The notes below the pieces were generated by a model, which ran no database searches, was not told the origin of the DNA, and worked only from the letters and a program-made list of their open reading frames with translations. DNA of 23,814 bases from NCBI RefSeq assembly GCF_000719475.1, contig NZ_JOGO01000082.1:1-23814 (forward strand), read 5' to 3'. A program made the translations under genes and the position numbers. How positions within the stretch are numbered: position 1 is the stretch's first letter; each line of letters opens with the position of its first letter. Positions 16,026 to 23,643 of this stretch are shown piece after piece. This DNA comes from Streptomyces sp. NRRL F-5630 (GTDB taxonomy: Bacteria > Actinomycetota > Actinomycetes > Streptomycetales > Streptomycetaceae).

Positions 16026-17141
16026 CTATCCCGGTGATGTGAATCGGAGGACCGCCTTGGTGACGCGGCCTGAGCCCGCGTCCTCGAACGCGGTGTTGAT
16101 ATCGGCGAAGTCGTAGAAGGACAGCAGTCGGTCGATGGGGAACCGGCCCGCTCGATAGAGCTGGGCAAGGTCGTTGATCAGGAGCGACGAGACGGCGTCG
16201 CCCTGGATGATGCCCTGAAGCGACTGGCCGAGCGTGAGCCGGCCGGCGTCGAGCACGGCGCCCGCTCCTTCGTGGAACGCCACGAAGCCGAATCGGCCCA
16301 TCGGCGCCAGGGCGCCGACCCCGGCGTCGAGGTTCTCCGCGCGGCCGCTCGTGTCGAGGACGTACTCCAGACCGCGTTCGTCGACGGCGCGGAGCGCGCC
16401 GGTCAGATCCTCGACCCGGCCGGGGTCGACGAGGTGCGTCGCTCCGAGATCGCGGGCCAGACCGAGGCGGCCGGCGTCGACATCGACGGCGACGATGGTG
16501 GTGGCACCCGCGACATGTGCCGCCATGACCGCCGCCAGGCCCACCGCCCCCACGCCGAAGACCGCGAAGGACGCTCCCGCCGGCACGGCGAGGGCCTTGA
16601 GTACGGCCCCCGCGCCTGTCTGCAGCCCGCACCCCAGCGGAGCCATGACATCGAGGGGCAGATCGCGGGGGACCTTGATCGTGTTCCGTTGGTGCGTCAG
16701 GGCGTGGGTGGCGAAGGAGGACTGGCCGAAGAAGTGACCGTGCGGCTCAGCACCGCGGGCGACGTGGAGACCGTTCGAGCCGTCCAGGCGGGCCCCTGCG
16801 AAGTTGGCCGCCCAAACGTTGTCGCAGTAGGCGGCGTGCGAGGACAGGCACGGCTTGCAGCGGCCGCACGAGTGGTAGGAGAGGACGACGTGGTCACCGG
16901 GCTCGACGGTGGTGACGGCGGCCCCCACGCGTTCGACGACTCCTCCTCCCTCGTGCCCCAGCACCACCGGCAACGGCGTCGCCATTCGCTGTGCCCGCAC
17001 GTGAGCGTCGGTCGCGCATATTCCGGTCGCGACCATGCGAACGAGTACCTCGTCGGGCCGCGGGTCCTCGATCTCGATGTCGCGGAACTCGAAGGGCCCG
17101 TCCTGCGCTTCGAGAACAGCGGCGCGCGCGGAGGTGGTCAT
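16026..17141 (-). CDS. Zinc-dependent alcohol dehydrogenase, aryl/benzyl-alcohol type
   Basis: This 371-aa MDR enzyme has full zinc sites. Catalytic ligands are Cys42 (GICATDAHVR), His63/Glu64 (LGHEGGGVVE) and Cys171 (LGCGLQTGAGAVL). The structural-zinc cysteines are 92, 95, 98 and 106 (CGRCKPCLSSHAAYC). The coenzyme motif is GVGAVG (196-201) with Asp220 (VAVDVD), pointing to NAD+. 'GCGLQTGAGAVLKAL' and the overall layout resemble benzyl-alcohol and other aryl-alcohol dehydrogenases, which convert alcohols to aldehydes for a partner aldehyde dehydrogenase such as the one at 5959-7398. It is the first gene of the four-gene minus-strand operon; a promoter should lie in the 194-base gap above it (17142-17335), where I could not pick out clear -10/-35 boxes. 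Confidence 0.92.
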   Translation of the reverse strand: MTTSARAAVLEAQDGPFEFRDIEIEDPRPDEVLVRMVATGICATDAHVRAQRMATPLPVVLGHEGGGVVERVGAAVTTVEPGDHVVLSYHSCGRCKPCLSSHAAYCDNVWAANFAGARLDGSNGLHVARGAEPHGHFFGQSSFATHALTHQRNTIKVPRDLPLDVMAPLGCGLQTGAGAVLKALAVPAGASFAVFGVGAVGLAAVMAAHVAGATTIVAVDVDAGRLGLARDLGATHLVDPGRVEDLTGALRAVDERGLEYVLDTSGRAENLDAGVGALAPMGRFGFVAFHEGAGAVLDAGRLTLGQSLQGIIQGDAVSSLLINDLAQLYRAGRFPIDRLLSFYDFADINTAFEDAGSGRVTKAVLRFTSPG

Positions 17142-17335
17142 ACGGCGTGAGCCTGCCGCGAAGCGCCGCGAGGGCCATGGTGACGAGGGACTGAAATCAT
17201 CAACGACTCCCTGATAGGGGGGTGGGCCTCAGGAACCCTTCAGCGAGTCCGAACCTATGTCGACCGCCCGTGCCCGCGGATCGGTCGCCGTATCCGTCAC
17301 GGCAGTAGGGCACGGTGCCGCGAGGTGCGGTGGCG

Positions 17336-18379
17336 TCACTGCCGGACGCCGGTCCGGGCGGCCTGTTCGACTCGGGCGATGAGACGGCTGTTGTGGGCGG
17401 CGTGCTGGAAACCCGGGGTGTGGTGGGTGCCGTTCGTGAGGTCGCGGGCCAGGCTGGCGTAGACCTCGCCGACGTTGATGGAGGCGCCCGTCCAGATGTC
17501 GGCGGCGGTGGGTCCCGTGCCGGTGGCGACCGGGCGGTCGGGCGCGGTGAAGTCGACGCTCGACGAGAGGGTGAGGTCGCCGACCTGAACGCCCGCGGGG
17601 TGGTCGCCCGTCAGCTTGAGCCAGCCCTCCGATCCGCGTACTTCCAGACTGAAGTGGGCGTCGGAGGCGGGCACGCTCGCCAGGATCTGCACCCCGACCG
17701 GCGCCCCCGAGGAAGTCTTGGCGATGGCGTCGAGGTGATCCGGGACCTCGCGGACGGATATCGCGCCGGTGTCGACCAACTTCACCTGGGGCCAAAGGAG
17801 TTCGGTGCGGGCATCGATCTCGGTGATGTCGCCGAGAACGGCCTCGACCACATCCAGGACGTGGCCCGCGGCGATGGTGAGGAAACCGGCTCCGGACGCT
17901 GCCTTGTCGAAGTACTCGTACGCGCTCACCGACTCCGGGCCGTTGCCAAAGGTCGTCGCGGCGACTCGCGCCGAGAGCAGCCGCCCGAGCCGGCCCTCAG
18001 CGATGATCTCCGCCGCGCGGCGTACCGAGGGGTTGAGCCGGCCCTGCAGGCCGATCGCGGTGTGCAGTGAGCCGGCCGCCTCAGCCATCTCTTCCGTCTG
18101 TGCGACGGTCGCGCCCAGCGGCGACTCCGCGTACACGGCCTTGTTCGCCGCGAGGGCCGCCAGGACGAGCTCGCGGTGAGCCGGGACCTTCACCGCGACG
18201 GTGACGACGTCGATCGAAGGGTCACCGATGAGCGCGTAGGGGTCCGCGTACCAACGCTCGGCGCCGAACGCCTCGGCAGCGCCGCGCGCGCTCTCCTCGT
18301 GCCGCGTCGCCACACCGGCCAGGTGGAAGTCGGGCTGTGCCGCCAGCGCGGGTATGTGCGATGCGCCCGCCCAGCTGCG
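17336..18379 (-). pseudogene. Gal80-like Gfo/Idh/MocA-family protein, N-terminus removed at a transposon end
   Basis: The minus-strand frame starts without a start codon at 18379: RSWAGASHIPALAAQPDFHL, then AGVATRHEESARG. About 15-20 residues that should carry the first strand and the glycine-rich NAD(P) loop are absent, and the sequence beyond 18379 is transposon DNA that reaches a stop within 11 codons. The rest is intact: VAVKVPAHRELVLAALAANK, AESPLGATV, then GLQGRLNPSV, through to EQAARTGVRQ. The catalytic EKP motif is ESP here, again lacking lysine, as in the paralogue at 11813-12957 (EWP). A GTG at 18313 could restart translation, but without the nucleotide loop. Confidence 0.8.
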
Positions 18380-18391
18380 ATGTGCCGGTTT

Positions 18392-18415
18392 GGTGTCGGT
18401 GGGTGGGTGTCAGTG
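18392..18415 (+). repeat. Two GGTGTC-R-GTG direct repeats at the transposon end
   Basis: GGTGTCGGTG (18392-18401) and GGTGTCAGTG (18406-18415) are 9/10 identical and 14 bp apart, just inside the point where the host gene is cut. A weaker copy, GGTGTTGAGG, follows near 18450. Short repeated transposase-binding sites at the ends are a hallmark of Tn7-like elements, so these are candidate TniA sites (inference). Confidence 0.35.
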
Positions 18416-18628
18416 ACGGCACGCCAGAACTGGGCGTTTTCGCTGGTGGGGTGTTGAGGAAGGGCGGGATCACTGCCGTGGGGCAGTGCGTGCGGCGGCC
18501 GCGGCTGTCACGAGGCGGTACACCCCACTGCGCTCCACTGTCTTGAGAACGGCACTTCTGATCCTTCCGAGGGCTGCGCGGCGGCACGGTGGCCGGTGAC
18601 GGGGTTTGCGCGGGCGGAAGGGTGTGGG

Positions 18629-19912
18629 GTGGGGGAGCCGGGTGCGTGGGGTGAGGTCACGGCGGGGTTGAGGGTGTCCAGGCCGGTGCTGGTTGCGCGG
18701 CTGCTGGAGCTGGATGCGGCCGGGGCGTTGACGTCGGCGCATGTGCGGGCGGGCGCCCAGGTCGGTGGGGTGAATGTGCGTACGGTGTGGCGCTGGCTGG
18801 ATGCGGCGCGGACGGAGGGCCGCATGGAGCGCAGGCCGCGGGCCCGGCTGGAGTTGTCCGACCAGATGTGGGAGGTGCTGGCGCAGGCGGGCGGGAATGT
18901 GGCGGCGCTGCACCGGCATCTGAAGGCGACCGGCGGTGAGGTGCCCTCCCTGGCGTCGTTGCACCGGGTGGTGCGCCGGGACCTTCAGGCCGGCAGGGTC
19001 CTGCCGGACCGCGCGGTGGCGCGGCGGGAGCGGGATGAGCACCAAACGCGGCAGGCACTGGCTGACCTCGCCCTGGCCGGACCGAGTGAGGCAGGCGCGG
19101 CGAAAGTGGCTGCGCGCCGGCTGCCGCGTCTCGCACCAGAGGCGACCAGCGGCTTGCCGGTGGGGCAGAGCGGTGCGCTGGCGGGTGTGGCGTTGCCGGC
19201 GGGCGCGCGGCTGGTGCGGACGTCGTGGGTGCGGGCGGTGGCCGAGGCGGTCGGGCAGGCGATGGCGGTTCAGGGCGCGGTGTGTGTGTTCGGCGACGCG
19301 GGCCGAGGCAAGACCGCGGCCGTGCGGATGGCGCTTGGTGAAGTGCCCCCGGGCTGGAAGGTGACGTGGGTGCCGGTACCGGTACGCCCGTCGGTGGCCG
19401 GCATGAGGCGTGCGGTGTTCGACGCTCTGGCGCTGGCGGGCCGCTTCCCGCACACGTCGGCGCGGGCCGATGCCGCGGTGGCGGGGGCTCTGGGTGAGGC
19501 GCGGGTGCTGGTGGTCGATGAGGCGCAGCGCCTGCCCGTGCCGTGCCTGGAGTACCTGCAGAGCCTGTGGGATCACCCCGGTACCCGGATCACGCTGGTG
19601 CTGGTCGGGGCGGGCAGCGAGCGGGCGCTGTCCCGGCTGCCGCAGCTGGCATCGCGGGTGGTGGCGTGGCAGGAGGTTCCACGCTTGACCGGAGCGGAAG
19701 TGGCGAGTGTGGTGACCGGCTTCCATCCGCTGTGGCGCACCGTCCCGGCCCCGGACCTGACGTGGATCGACCACTCGTGCGCGCACGGCACGTTCCGCAC
19801 GTGGGCCGCTTTGACTGCGCACCTGCAGAACGCGCTGCTCACCACCGCTGACGCAGTCGTCGACCGGGCCTTGCTGAGGCTGCTGTTTAAGCGGGTCGCG
19901 CCGCCACTGTGA
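18629..19912 (+). CDS. Fusion of TniA-like helix-turn-helix DNA-binding region with TniB/TnsC-like AAA+ ATPase
   Basis: Start at GTG 18629 gives 427 residues and has GGAAGGG at 18616-18622; GTG 18596 is possible but lacks a ribosome site. Residues about 18-130 match the N-terminus of the neighbouring transposase: TSAHVRAGAQVGGVNVRTVW with RWLDAA (HTH), then GNVAALHRHL and SLASLHRVVRRDL. No DDE catalytic domain follows. After a ~60-residue linker comes a complete AAA+ ATPase with Walker A GDAGRGKT (222-229) and Walker B VLVVDEAQ (293-300), ending FHPLWRTVPAPDLTWIDH and HGTFRTWAALTAHLQNALL, which closely parallels the ATPase at 21689-22433. The ATPase would normally be a separate TniB protein. 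The gene may be a true DNA-binding regulator ATPase, or the scar of a deletion in an older copy. The frame is fully open. Confidence 0.75.
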   Translation: MGEPGAWGEVTAGLRVSRPVLVARLLELDAAGALTSAHVRAGAQVGGVNVRTVWRWLDAARTEGRMERRPRARLELSDQMWEVLAQAGGNVAALHRHLKATGGEVPSLASLHRVVRRDLQAGRVLPDRAVARRERDEHQTRQALADLALAGPSEAGAAKVAARRLPRLAPEATSGLPVGQSGALAGVALPAGARLVRTSWVRAVAEAVGQAMAVQGAVCVFGDAGRGKTAAVRMALGEVPPGWKVTWVPVPVRPSVAGMRRAVFDALALAGRFPHTSARADAAVAGALGEARVLVVDEAQRLPVPCLEYLQSLWDHPGTRITLVLVGAGSERALSRLPQLASRVVAWQEVPRLTGAEVASVVTGFHPLWRTVPAPDLTWIDHSCAHGTFRTWAALTAHLQNALLTTADAVVDRALLRLLFKRVAPPL

Positions 19913-20003
19913 ACGAAAGCGCTCCTGCAAGAGACGGGAGGGCGATTGCCTGCTCCCGGCCACCGGCAAGCACACGAAGTCCCACCCGCGTGAGGGAGCT
20001 GAG

Positions 20004-21689
20004 ATGAAGGACGGCGACGTCATCCGTCCTAACGGCGGGCTGCCTGCGGCGTCGAGGACGGCGCTGCGTGGTCCGGCCGTGCGGCGGCTGCTCGCCCTGC
20101 GGGCAGCCAAGAAGCTGACAGCAGTCCATGTACGGGTGGCCGCGGACGCGCTTGGGGTGTCGGAGCGCACGGTGTGGCGCTGGCTGGCCACCGCTCAGAG
20201 CGATGAGACCGCGGCCGCCTACCCCGGCGCACGCTCCCGGGTCGACGCAAGGTTCACGGTCACGCCCGAGGTCCGGAGCCTGTTGGCGCTGTGGAAGGGG
20301 AACGTGCGGGCGGTCCACCGCGAACTGGTCCTGCGTGCTGCCCGGCAGTCTCCGCCTGCAGGCGCACCGTCGCTGACGACGCTGCACCGGGCGATCCGCC
20401 GTGATCTCACGCCGGGGGAGCGGGCCGGGCTTGCGGGAGGCGAGCGGGCGGCGCGCAAGCATGATGTGTTCCTGGCCCGGCCGCGGGGCTGGCGTAACCA
20501 GGTGTGGGAGACCGAGCACATGCAGGTTCCGGTTCTGGTCGAGGTCGACGGCAAGCCCCGCAGGCCGTGGATCACCTGGTTCACCGACTGTGCCATCAAC
20601 GCGATCACCGGCGTTGCCGTCACGCCGGTGCATCCGTCGCGGGAGTCGGTGCTGGCCGCGCTGCGCTCCGCGGTCCTGCGTGAGGACCCCTACGGCCCCT
20701 TCGGCGGCCTGCCCGAGAAAGTACGTGTCGACCGCGGCAAGGACTTCTTATCCCGGACGGTGACCGCCGCGTTCGACGTCCTGGACGTGACGGTGGAGGA
20801 CCTGCCCGCCTACACCCCTCACCTCAAAGGCACCGTGGAGGGCCTGAACCGGGCGGTGGAGAGCATGTTCCTGGCGGCGTTGCCCGGCTACGCCCGCCAG
20901 CCCCGTCCCGGCAAACGCCCCTCCCGGCCGAAGGGCGAGGTGCTGCTCAGCTTCGAAGACTTCACCGCTCGGCTGCTGGACTGGACACGGTGGTGGAACA
21001 CCGAGCACTGCCCCGCACCGCTACGGGGCAAGACCCCGCTCCAGGCATGGCGGGACGATCCCACCCCGCTGCGGGACGTGCCGGCCGCGGATCTGTGGAC
21101 GTTCACCCTGGAAGACGCCGGCACCCGCACGCTGACCACCCGCGGCATCCGCTTCCGCAGACGCGATTACGTGGGGGCATGGATGACCGGGCAGGCCGGG
21201 ATTCAGGTCCGGGTCCGCTTCATGCCCCACCACGCTCACCGTATCGAGGTCTACCACGCGGCCACCGGCCGCTACCTCGGCCCAGCGGACCTGGCGGACC
21301 AGGCCACCGAGGAACAGATCAGCGCCGTACGGAGAACCCGGGCCGCCCGTGCCCGCCGTCTGAAGAAGGACCTGGAGGCTTCCCAGCGTGAGCGCTACGC
21401 CGCCACCACTCAGGCCGAGGCCCCGCAGCGGCTCGGCGCCCTGACCACCGCCCAGGCCGGGGCCGAACTCGCCCAGGCCACCGACACCGACCTGTCGGAC
21501 CTGGCGCTGCCTGACCTCATCCCGCCGGCCGCGCCGCCGGCCGGGTGGCGCACTCCTGCATCCCTGACCGCGTTGACCACATCAGGCCAGCCCGCCCCGC
21601 TCCCGCCCGGCAGCGATGAAGAAACTGCCCCGGACCGCCGCGACGGGCGGTCCGCACCTCCCCCCACCGACAAAGACGGAGACGCCTGA
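20004..21689 (+). CDS. TniA/TnsB-like DDE transposase (Mu transposase C-terminal type)
   Basis: This 561-aa protein has GAGGGAG upstream of the ATG. Residues about 38-62 are a helix-turn-helix (VRVAADALGVSERTVWRWLA), followed by a second DNA-binding region with SLTTLHRAIRRDL. The RNase-H-like core shows ITGVAVTPVHPSRESVLAAL, the second acid Asp243 (VRVDRGKDFLS) and Glu279 (KGTVEGLNRAVE), with the 35-residue spacing typical of the family. The first catalytic Asp is expected in the 'DH' motif at 171, but GAG encodes Glu there (ETEHMQVPVL). Residues 350-430 form the Mu C-terminal beta-barrel-like domain, and 435-561 a charged tail that may contact the ATPase. Its TGA overlaps the next ATG (TGATG), showing translational coupling. 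Confidence 0.85.
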   Translation: MKDGDVIRPNGGLPAASRTALRGPAVRRLLALRAAKKLTAVHVRVAADALGVSERTVWRWLATAQSDETAAAYPGARSRVDARFTVTPEVRSLLALWKGNVRAVHRELVLRAARQSPPAGAPSLTTLHRAIRRDLTPGERAGLAGGERAARKHDVFLARPRGWRNQVWETEHMQVPVLVEVDGKPRRPWITWFTDCAINAITGVAVTPVHPSRESVLAALRSAVLREDPYGPFGGLPEKVRVDRGKDFLSRTVTAAFDVLDVTVEDLPAYTPHLKGTVEGLNRAVESMFLAALPGYARQPRPGKRPSRPKGEVLLSFEDFTARLLDWTRWWNTEHCPAPLRGKTPLQAWRDDPTPLRDVPAADLWTFTLEDAGTRTLTTRGIRFRRRDYVGAWMTGQAGIQVRVRFMPHHAHRIEVYHAATGRYLGPADLADQATEEQISAVRRTRAARARRLKKDLEASQRERYAATTQAEAPQRLGALTTAQAGAELAQATDTDLSDLALPDLIPPAAPPAGWRTPASLTALTTSGQPAPLPPGSDEETAPDRRDGRSAPPPTDKDGDA

Positions 21690-22433
21690 TGACCGCGGCC
21701 ACCTACCAGTACGTCGACCTGCCCGACGCCTCCGTGGTCACCACCCGCGCCCTGCTCACCGCCCGGGAGAACATCACCGACACCGTCGCCGCCCGCGCCA
21801 TGATGTGCATCCACGGCGGCGCCGGCTTCGGCAAGACCCTCGCCGTCAACACCTGCCTGCGCGAACTCGAACCCGGCGAGGACGTCCGCCGGGTCACCTT
21901 CCGGGCCCGTCCCACCGCCCGTGCGGTGCGCTACGAACTGTTCACCGCACTCGACCTGGCCGGCGAGCCACCGCGCCACCCCAGCGAATTCGACCGACTG
22001 CTGAAAACCGCTCTGGCCGAACGCCCCCGTACCGTCCTCGTCGACGAGGCCCAGTGGCTCAACGGGGAAGCGTTCGAGTACTTCCGCTACCTCTGGGACG
22101 AACCCTCAACCCAGCTCGCGATCATCTTTGTCGGCGGAGAGGGCTGCCACACCGTGCTGCGCCGCGAACCGATGCTCTCCTCCCGCATCTTCATCTGGCA
22201 GCACTTCACCCGTCTCACCCCCGGCGAGGTCCTCGACGTCATCCCGCTGTTCCACCCCGTTTTGGGCCGACGCCGACCCCGACGACATCGCCTTCGCCGA
22301 CCAGCATGCCGCGCACGGCAACTTCCGCGCCTGGGCCCAGCTGACCGCCCATGCCCGCACCGCCCTGGCCCGCACAGGCCGCCCCCGCGTCGATCAGGAG
22401 CTGCTGCGCTGGGCCTTCAGCCGCCTCGCCTGA
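21689..22433 (+). pseudogene. TniB/TnsC-like AAA+ ATPase, frameshifted near its C-terminus
   Basis: ATG 21689 overlaps the transposase stop, with GGAGA upstream. The protein has Walker A GGAGFGKT (43-50) and Walker B TVLVDEAQ (115-122), plus IIFVGGEGCHTVLRREPMLS. Near 22256-22262 the sequence GTTTTGGG carries one base too many. As written, the frame runs on as arginine-rich nonsense to 22765. With three T it reads FHPVWADADPDDIAFADQHA and AHGNFRAWAQLTAHARTAL to a TGA at 22431-22433, giving 248 residues. The restored end aligns with the C-terminus of the ATPase at 18629-19912. It would act as the target-selecting ATPase partner of the transposase. A real mutation, a sequencing slip or programmed frameshifting are all possible. 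Confidence 0.78.
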
Positions 22434-22446
22434 CACCCCACCGCCC

Positions 22447-22765
22447 ATGCCTCTTGCCCCGCCGCTACCGCCTGTCACCGTGGTTCTCGACCGCCACGAC
22501 GACGCGCTGCACACGCACACGGCCCTGGCCCCCCACCACCTACCATCCGGCCGGATCGCCCTGCACCCCGGCCCGGGGCACCACCAGCGAGACCGGCCTC
22601 GCCCACGACCTTCTCGCCGCCCTGGGCAAACCGAGCCGGCGGCCGAGCCGGTATCCTGCCCGCGGGGCTGACGCCCTGGGCTTCGCCGACGCCCACACCG
22701 CACCCGGACACCCACACTGCCCGGACCACTGGTGGAAGGTCTTCCGGGATCGACGGACCGCTTGA
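22447..22765 (+). pseudogene. Decayed small fourth gene of the transposition module
   Basis: ATG 22447, 14 bases after the repaired ATPase stop, begins PLAPPLPPVTVVLDRHDDAL and reads to SGRIALHPGPG. A slip in the GGGG near 22577 moves homology to another frame: TTSETGLAHDLLAALGKPSR. After that the sequence loses family character and ends at 22765 (WWKVFRDRRTA). I associate the 'RIALHPGPGTT.ET.LAHDLLAALGKP' pattern with small proteins encoded next to such ATPases in Streptomyces, but I cannot name the family or role. The gene seems to lack its C-terminal half, which may be where the right side of the element was lost. The 70 bases to the next start hold nothing recognisable. Confidence 0.45.
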
Positions 22766-22837
22766 CGAGCACCTTGACGATCCATCGAGCCGGGTTGCCG
22801 TGTGGGGGCGAGGACCCGGTGCCGAGAGGACCAGTCC

Positions 22838-23431
22838 ATGACCAAGCGCACCACCGAGCAGCAGCGCGCCCGCGAACTCCAACGCACCGCACGCGAGCAG
22901 GGCACAGACCTCCGCTACCACGAAGCCCTCAACTGGGTACGTGATGCCGCCGAGGCGCAGGCCGAGAATCCGGGCCTGATCGCTGTTGCCGTGCCGCACG
23001 ATCACTGCGTCATGCTCTTTCCCGCGGACGAGGACCCTGAGAGCATCCGCAGGGCGGTCACGCCGACTCCCGCAGCCGAAGTCGAGCTCGCCAACGAACT
23101 CCTGCAGCGCAGGAACGCTCTGATGGACAATCACTCCAAGACGGAGATCATGGCCATGATCCTCAGGAGGTGGCGCATTTCGCGCGCGGATCTCGCACGC
23201 TGCACCAAGCAGGATCTGGCCAACGATCTGGTGCAGAGCGAGGACGGCCGGGAGCGTTACGAGGCGTACGGGCGGGTGGCACTGCACAACGGAAAGCCAA
23301 TGCCCGGCTCACGCTCCCTTTGCGGAGGCGCCGGCTGCTCCGGCCACGACAGCGCGACGCCCTGGCCGGAAACCCGCGCGCGCTTCCGCGCCCAAGGGCC
23401 CTGCGTCGACGCACAGAGCGCCCCTCGGTGA
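22838..23431 (+). CDS. Hypothetical protein of unknown function
   Basis: This 197-aa protein has its ATG at 22838 supported by GAGAGG eight bases upstream. The N-terminus TKRTTEQQRARELQRTAREQ with YHEALNWVRDAA is a charged amphipathic segment, similar in feel to short Streptomyces proteins that start with 'QQKARELQ...SYxxALxxV'. The middle is acidic (VAVPHDHCVMLFPADEDPES) and then helical (ELANELLQRRNALMDN). From about residue 150 on (SRSLCGGAGCSGHDS onward) the composition turns to Arg/Pro/Gly-rich, so the true end may have been replaced by out-of-frame sequence. No catalytic motif, signal peptide or membrane segment is visible. The 212 bases after it (23432-23643) contain nothing I can identify. 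Confidence 0.55.
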   Translation: MTKRTTEQQRARELQRTAREQGTDLRYHEALNWVRDAAEAQAENPGLIAVAVPHDHCVMLFPADEDPESIRRAVTPTPAAEVELANELLQRRNALMDNHSKTEIMAMILRRWRISRADLARCTKQDLANDLVQSEDGRERYEAYGRVALHNGKPMPGSRSLCGGAGCSGHDSATPWPETRARFRAQGPCVDAQSAPR

Positions 23432-23643
23432 CCGGCGTCGTCTTGGCGGAGGCCCGGATGACCATCCCGCGCCGCCGGTAGCCGGCCCTTGGGTATCCGC
23501 TGCAACATCCGAAGCGTGTTGCACCCCTGACCTGCACAAGCGCTGACCAACGGTCGGGCTGGGCGCGTGCGACGTCCTCGACACCACCCCGAGAAAGGCA
23601 GTGAGCACCAGCCGCCCACCACGGACAGCCGGACATGCCTCGG

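Larger units (their letters stand above)
18380..22765 (+). mobile_element. Tn7/Tn5053-like transposition module, left end visible, right end not found
   Basis: The Gfo/Idh coding sequence stops at 18379, and foreign DNA begins TGTGCCGGTTTGGTGTCGG (18381-18399). A 5'-TG start is typical of elements moved by TnsB/TniA-type transposases. Four plus-strand genes follow: an HTH-AAA fusion, a DDE transposase, an AAA ATPase and a short partner. I searched by eye for an inverted copy of the left end up to 23640 and did not find one, so the right end is lost, diverged or outside. Lesions in the transposase, second ATPase and fourth gene suggest the element can no longer move. Confidence 0.65.

Noticed and set aside
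17186..17212. AGGGA...TCCCT inverted repeat above the alcohol dehydrogenase gene as an operator
   Set aside because: Only 5-bp arms with mismatches next to them; expected by chance in GC-rich intergenic DNA.
18381..18460. GGTGTC repeats as the start of a CRISPR array
   Set aside because: Repeats are 10 bp with 14-bp period and no spacers of normal size; they sit at a transposon end.
18470..20191. 573-codon minus-strand open frame
   Set aside because: Antisense to the HTH-AAA gene; extreme Arg/Pro/His composition and no recognisable domain.
22700..22722. GGACACCCACACTGCCC as the transposon right end
   Set aside because: Only a short run resembles the inverted left end (GACACCCACCCACC) and the terminal TGTGCCGG is not matched.
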